The notes under the pieces are model-generated. The model had not been told where the DNA came from. It saw only the letters and a list, made by a program, of their open reading frames with translations, and ran no database searches. From positions 1 to 51,015 of the forward strand of contig DASQDR010000049.1 of assembly GCA_035634055.1 (NCBI GenBank): a stretch of DNA of 51,015 bases, given 5' to 3'. Positions 49,979 through 51,015 of this stretch are shown in pieces. The stretch is from JAICTV01 sp035634055. Its GTDB lineage: Bacteria > Planctomycetota > Phycisphaerae > Tepidisphaerales > Tepidisphaeraceae. Positions within the stretch are counted from its first letter, which is position 1, and every line of letters begins with the position of its first letter. A program made the translations under genes and the position numbers.

Positions 49979-51015
49979 TCAGCTCAGCAGCGAGAACATC
50001 TGGAGGAACGGGAGGAACAGCGCCGCGATGACGATCCCGATCAGGCCCGCCACCAGCACCACGAGGATCGGCGTGAGGATGGTCGGCAGCACCGCCAGTC
50101 GCATTTCCGCCTGCTGCTGGTACATGCTGCTGAGCATGGCGAGCGTCGCCGGCAGGTCGTGGTGCTCGCCGGCCAGGCTCATGGCGGCGACGACGGTGGC
50201 GGGGAGCACGCGGGTGTCGCGCACGTCGCCGATCCGCCGGCCCGCCTGCACCGCTCCGATCAGCGCGTCGCCGTCCTTGCGCAGCGCGGGCGAGGCGACC
50301 GAATCGTTTGCCAGCTGGATCGCCCGCGGCAGGTCGAGCCCCGCGCGCACGCCCAGCCGCACGGCGTCGCACCAGCGGGCGACTAGGTTGTTCCGCAGCA
50401 CTGGCCCGATGAGCGGCAGGGGAAGCAGCAGGAGGTCCTTCATCGCCTGCTGCGCGCCCCGCGCGCGCACCACCGCCCACGCGACGGCGCACGCGATTGC
50501 CAGCGCCGCCAGCGCGATCGCGACGTACGGCACCACGTCCGGCAGCGCCAGCAGCAGGCGCGTCGCCGCCGGAAGGCGCGAGCCGTAGCCGGTCGCCATG
50601 CCCAGGTCGCGAAACAGCAGGCGGAACTGCGGGATGACCACCGCGCTGAGGAACGCCACCACCAGCGCCACCCCCGCCAGCACCATCAGCGGGTAGGCGA
50701 ACGCGCGCCAGAGCGACGCGCGCAGCCGCTGCACCAGCTCCATGTGCCGCCCGAGGTTGAGCAGCATGCCGGGCAGGTCGCCGGAGCGCACGCCCGCCCC
50801 GACCAGCCGGGCGTAGAGCGGCGGGAAGCGGTCCTGGTGCTTCTCGAACGCCAGCTCGAGCGGCGTGCCGCGCTCCAGCTCGGCGGCGAGCTGCTTGACG
50901 GTGTTCGCCAGCCGCCCGCGGCGCATGTCCTGGGCGATCAAGCGCAGCCCGTGCTCGACCGGCATCCCCGCCGACGTCAGGTGCGCCAACTGCTGGTTGA
51001 ACGCGGCGAAATCCT
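49979..51015 (-). CDS. GspF/PilC-family protein, 5' end beyond the window
   Basis: The frame is open to the right edge: the last codons read DFAAFNQQLAHLTSAGMPVE, the usual GspF opening, so the true start lies outside and the apparent TTG at 50989 is an internal Leu codon. About 345 residues are visible. First domain: AQDMRRGRLANTVKQLAAEL and ERGTPLELAFEKHQDRFPPL with YARLVGAGVRSGDLPGMLLN; second: ARWCDAVRLGVRAGLDLPRA and MSLAGEHHDLPATLAMLSSM, ending in the terminal membrane helix (TPILVVLVAGLIGIVIAALF, then LPFLQMFSLLS). Paired with another GspF copy downstream, it may serve a heteromeric platform. Confidence 0.92.
   Translation of the reverse strand, partial: DFAAFNQQLAHLTSAGMPVEHGLRLIAQDMRRGRLANTVKQLAAELERGTPLELAFEKHQDRFPPLYARLVGAGVRSGDLPGMLLNLGRHMELVQRLRASLWRAFAYPLMVLAGVALVVAFLSAVVIPQFRLLFRDLGMATGYGSRLPAATRLLLALPDVVPYVAIALAALAIACAVAWAVVRARGAQQAMKDLLLLPLPLIGPVLRNNLVARWCDAVRLGVRAGLDLPRAIQLANDSVASPALRKDGDALIGAVQAGRRIGDVRDTRVLPATVVAAMSLAGEHHDLPATLAMLSSMYQQQAEMRLAVLPTILTPILVVLVAGLIGIVIAALFLPFLQMFSLLS

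Overview
The window looks like chromosomal DNA of a G+C-rich Planctomycetes bacterium, most likely class Phycisphaerae (inference). The clues are a planctomycete-type N-terminal motif (LEQLERRQLMA) in the first protein, a giant secreted protein of autotransporter-type beta-strand repeats ending in a dockerin-like segment and a PEP-CTERM anchor, a prepilin-type protein with a terminal YCDGS motif, a TMTC-like membrane/TPR protein, and GspF/minor pseudopilin genes. No phage, insertion sequence or CRISPR array was seen.

Layout. 1-5.2 kb: an incomplete secreted protein on the minus strand, then a two-gene unit (a ParA ATPase fused to a carbohydrate-binding CBM48-like domain, plus a partner resembling a degenerate MinD/ParA protein) closed by a strong intrinsic terminator. 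5.2-11.9 kb: a lipoprotein, a fused Lrp/AsnC-type protein resembling siroheme decarboxylase AhbA-AhbB, a TMTC-like protein, the tRNA methyltransferase TrmL and a PrpA-type phosphatase. 12.2-21.2 kb: the membrane arm of respiratory complex I (nuoH, J, K, L, M, N) without nuoI, with a toxin-antitoxin pair between nuoM and nuoN. 21.2-29 kb: a possible ferritin-like helical protein, then on the minus strand a complete branched-chain amino-acid-type ABC importer (livK, H, M, G, F) with an extra small membrane protein, preceded by an M24-type protein. 29-32 kb: a TorF-like porin, a small hypothetical, a stand-alone atpC, greA with a promoter and a leader terminator, and tRNA-Thr(TGT). 32.4-41.3 kb: a prepilin-like protein, the 2231-residue beta-repeat protein and a lipoprotein esterase. 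41.4-47 kb: a stand-alone LigD-type polymerase, a lipoprotein, a PilZ protein, a TPR-glycosyltransferase and glycerol kinase. 46.9-51 kb: a tightly coupled minus-strand type II secretion cluster (two GspF-like, GspI-, GspJ- and GspK-like genes) running off the right edge.

The most striking feature is a family of degenerate short tandem arrays, nearly always with a 7-base period (one of 8, one of 14), usually as two roughly complementary arms around a spacer. They fill gaps at 7.9, 12.0, 13.6, 14.7, 17.2, 26.4 and 31.9 kb, and one lies in frame inside the TMTC-like gene. The unit differs between places while period and architecture persist. In the nuo operon they occupy three internal gaps and reach, or nearly reach, start codons that lack a Shine-Dalgarno sequence. 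Heptanucleotide arrays (STRR) are known from cyanobacteria; whether this planctomycete set is a mobile or regulatory element family is the main open question here.
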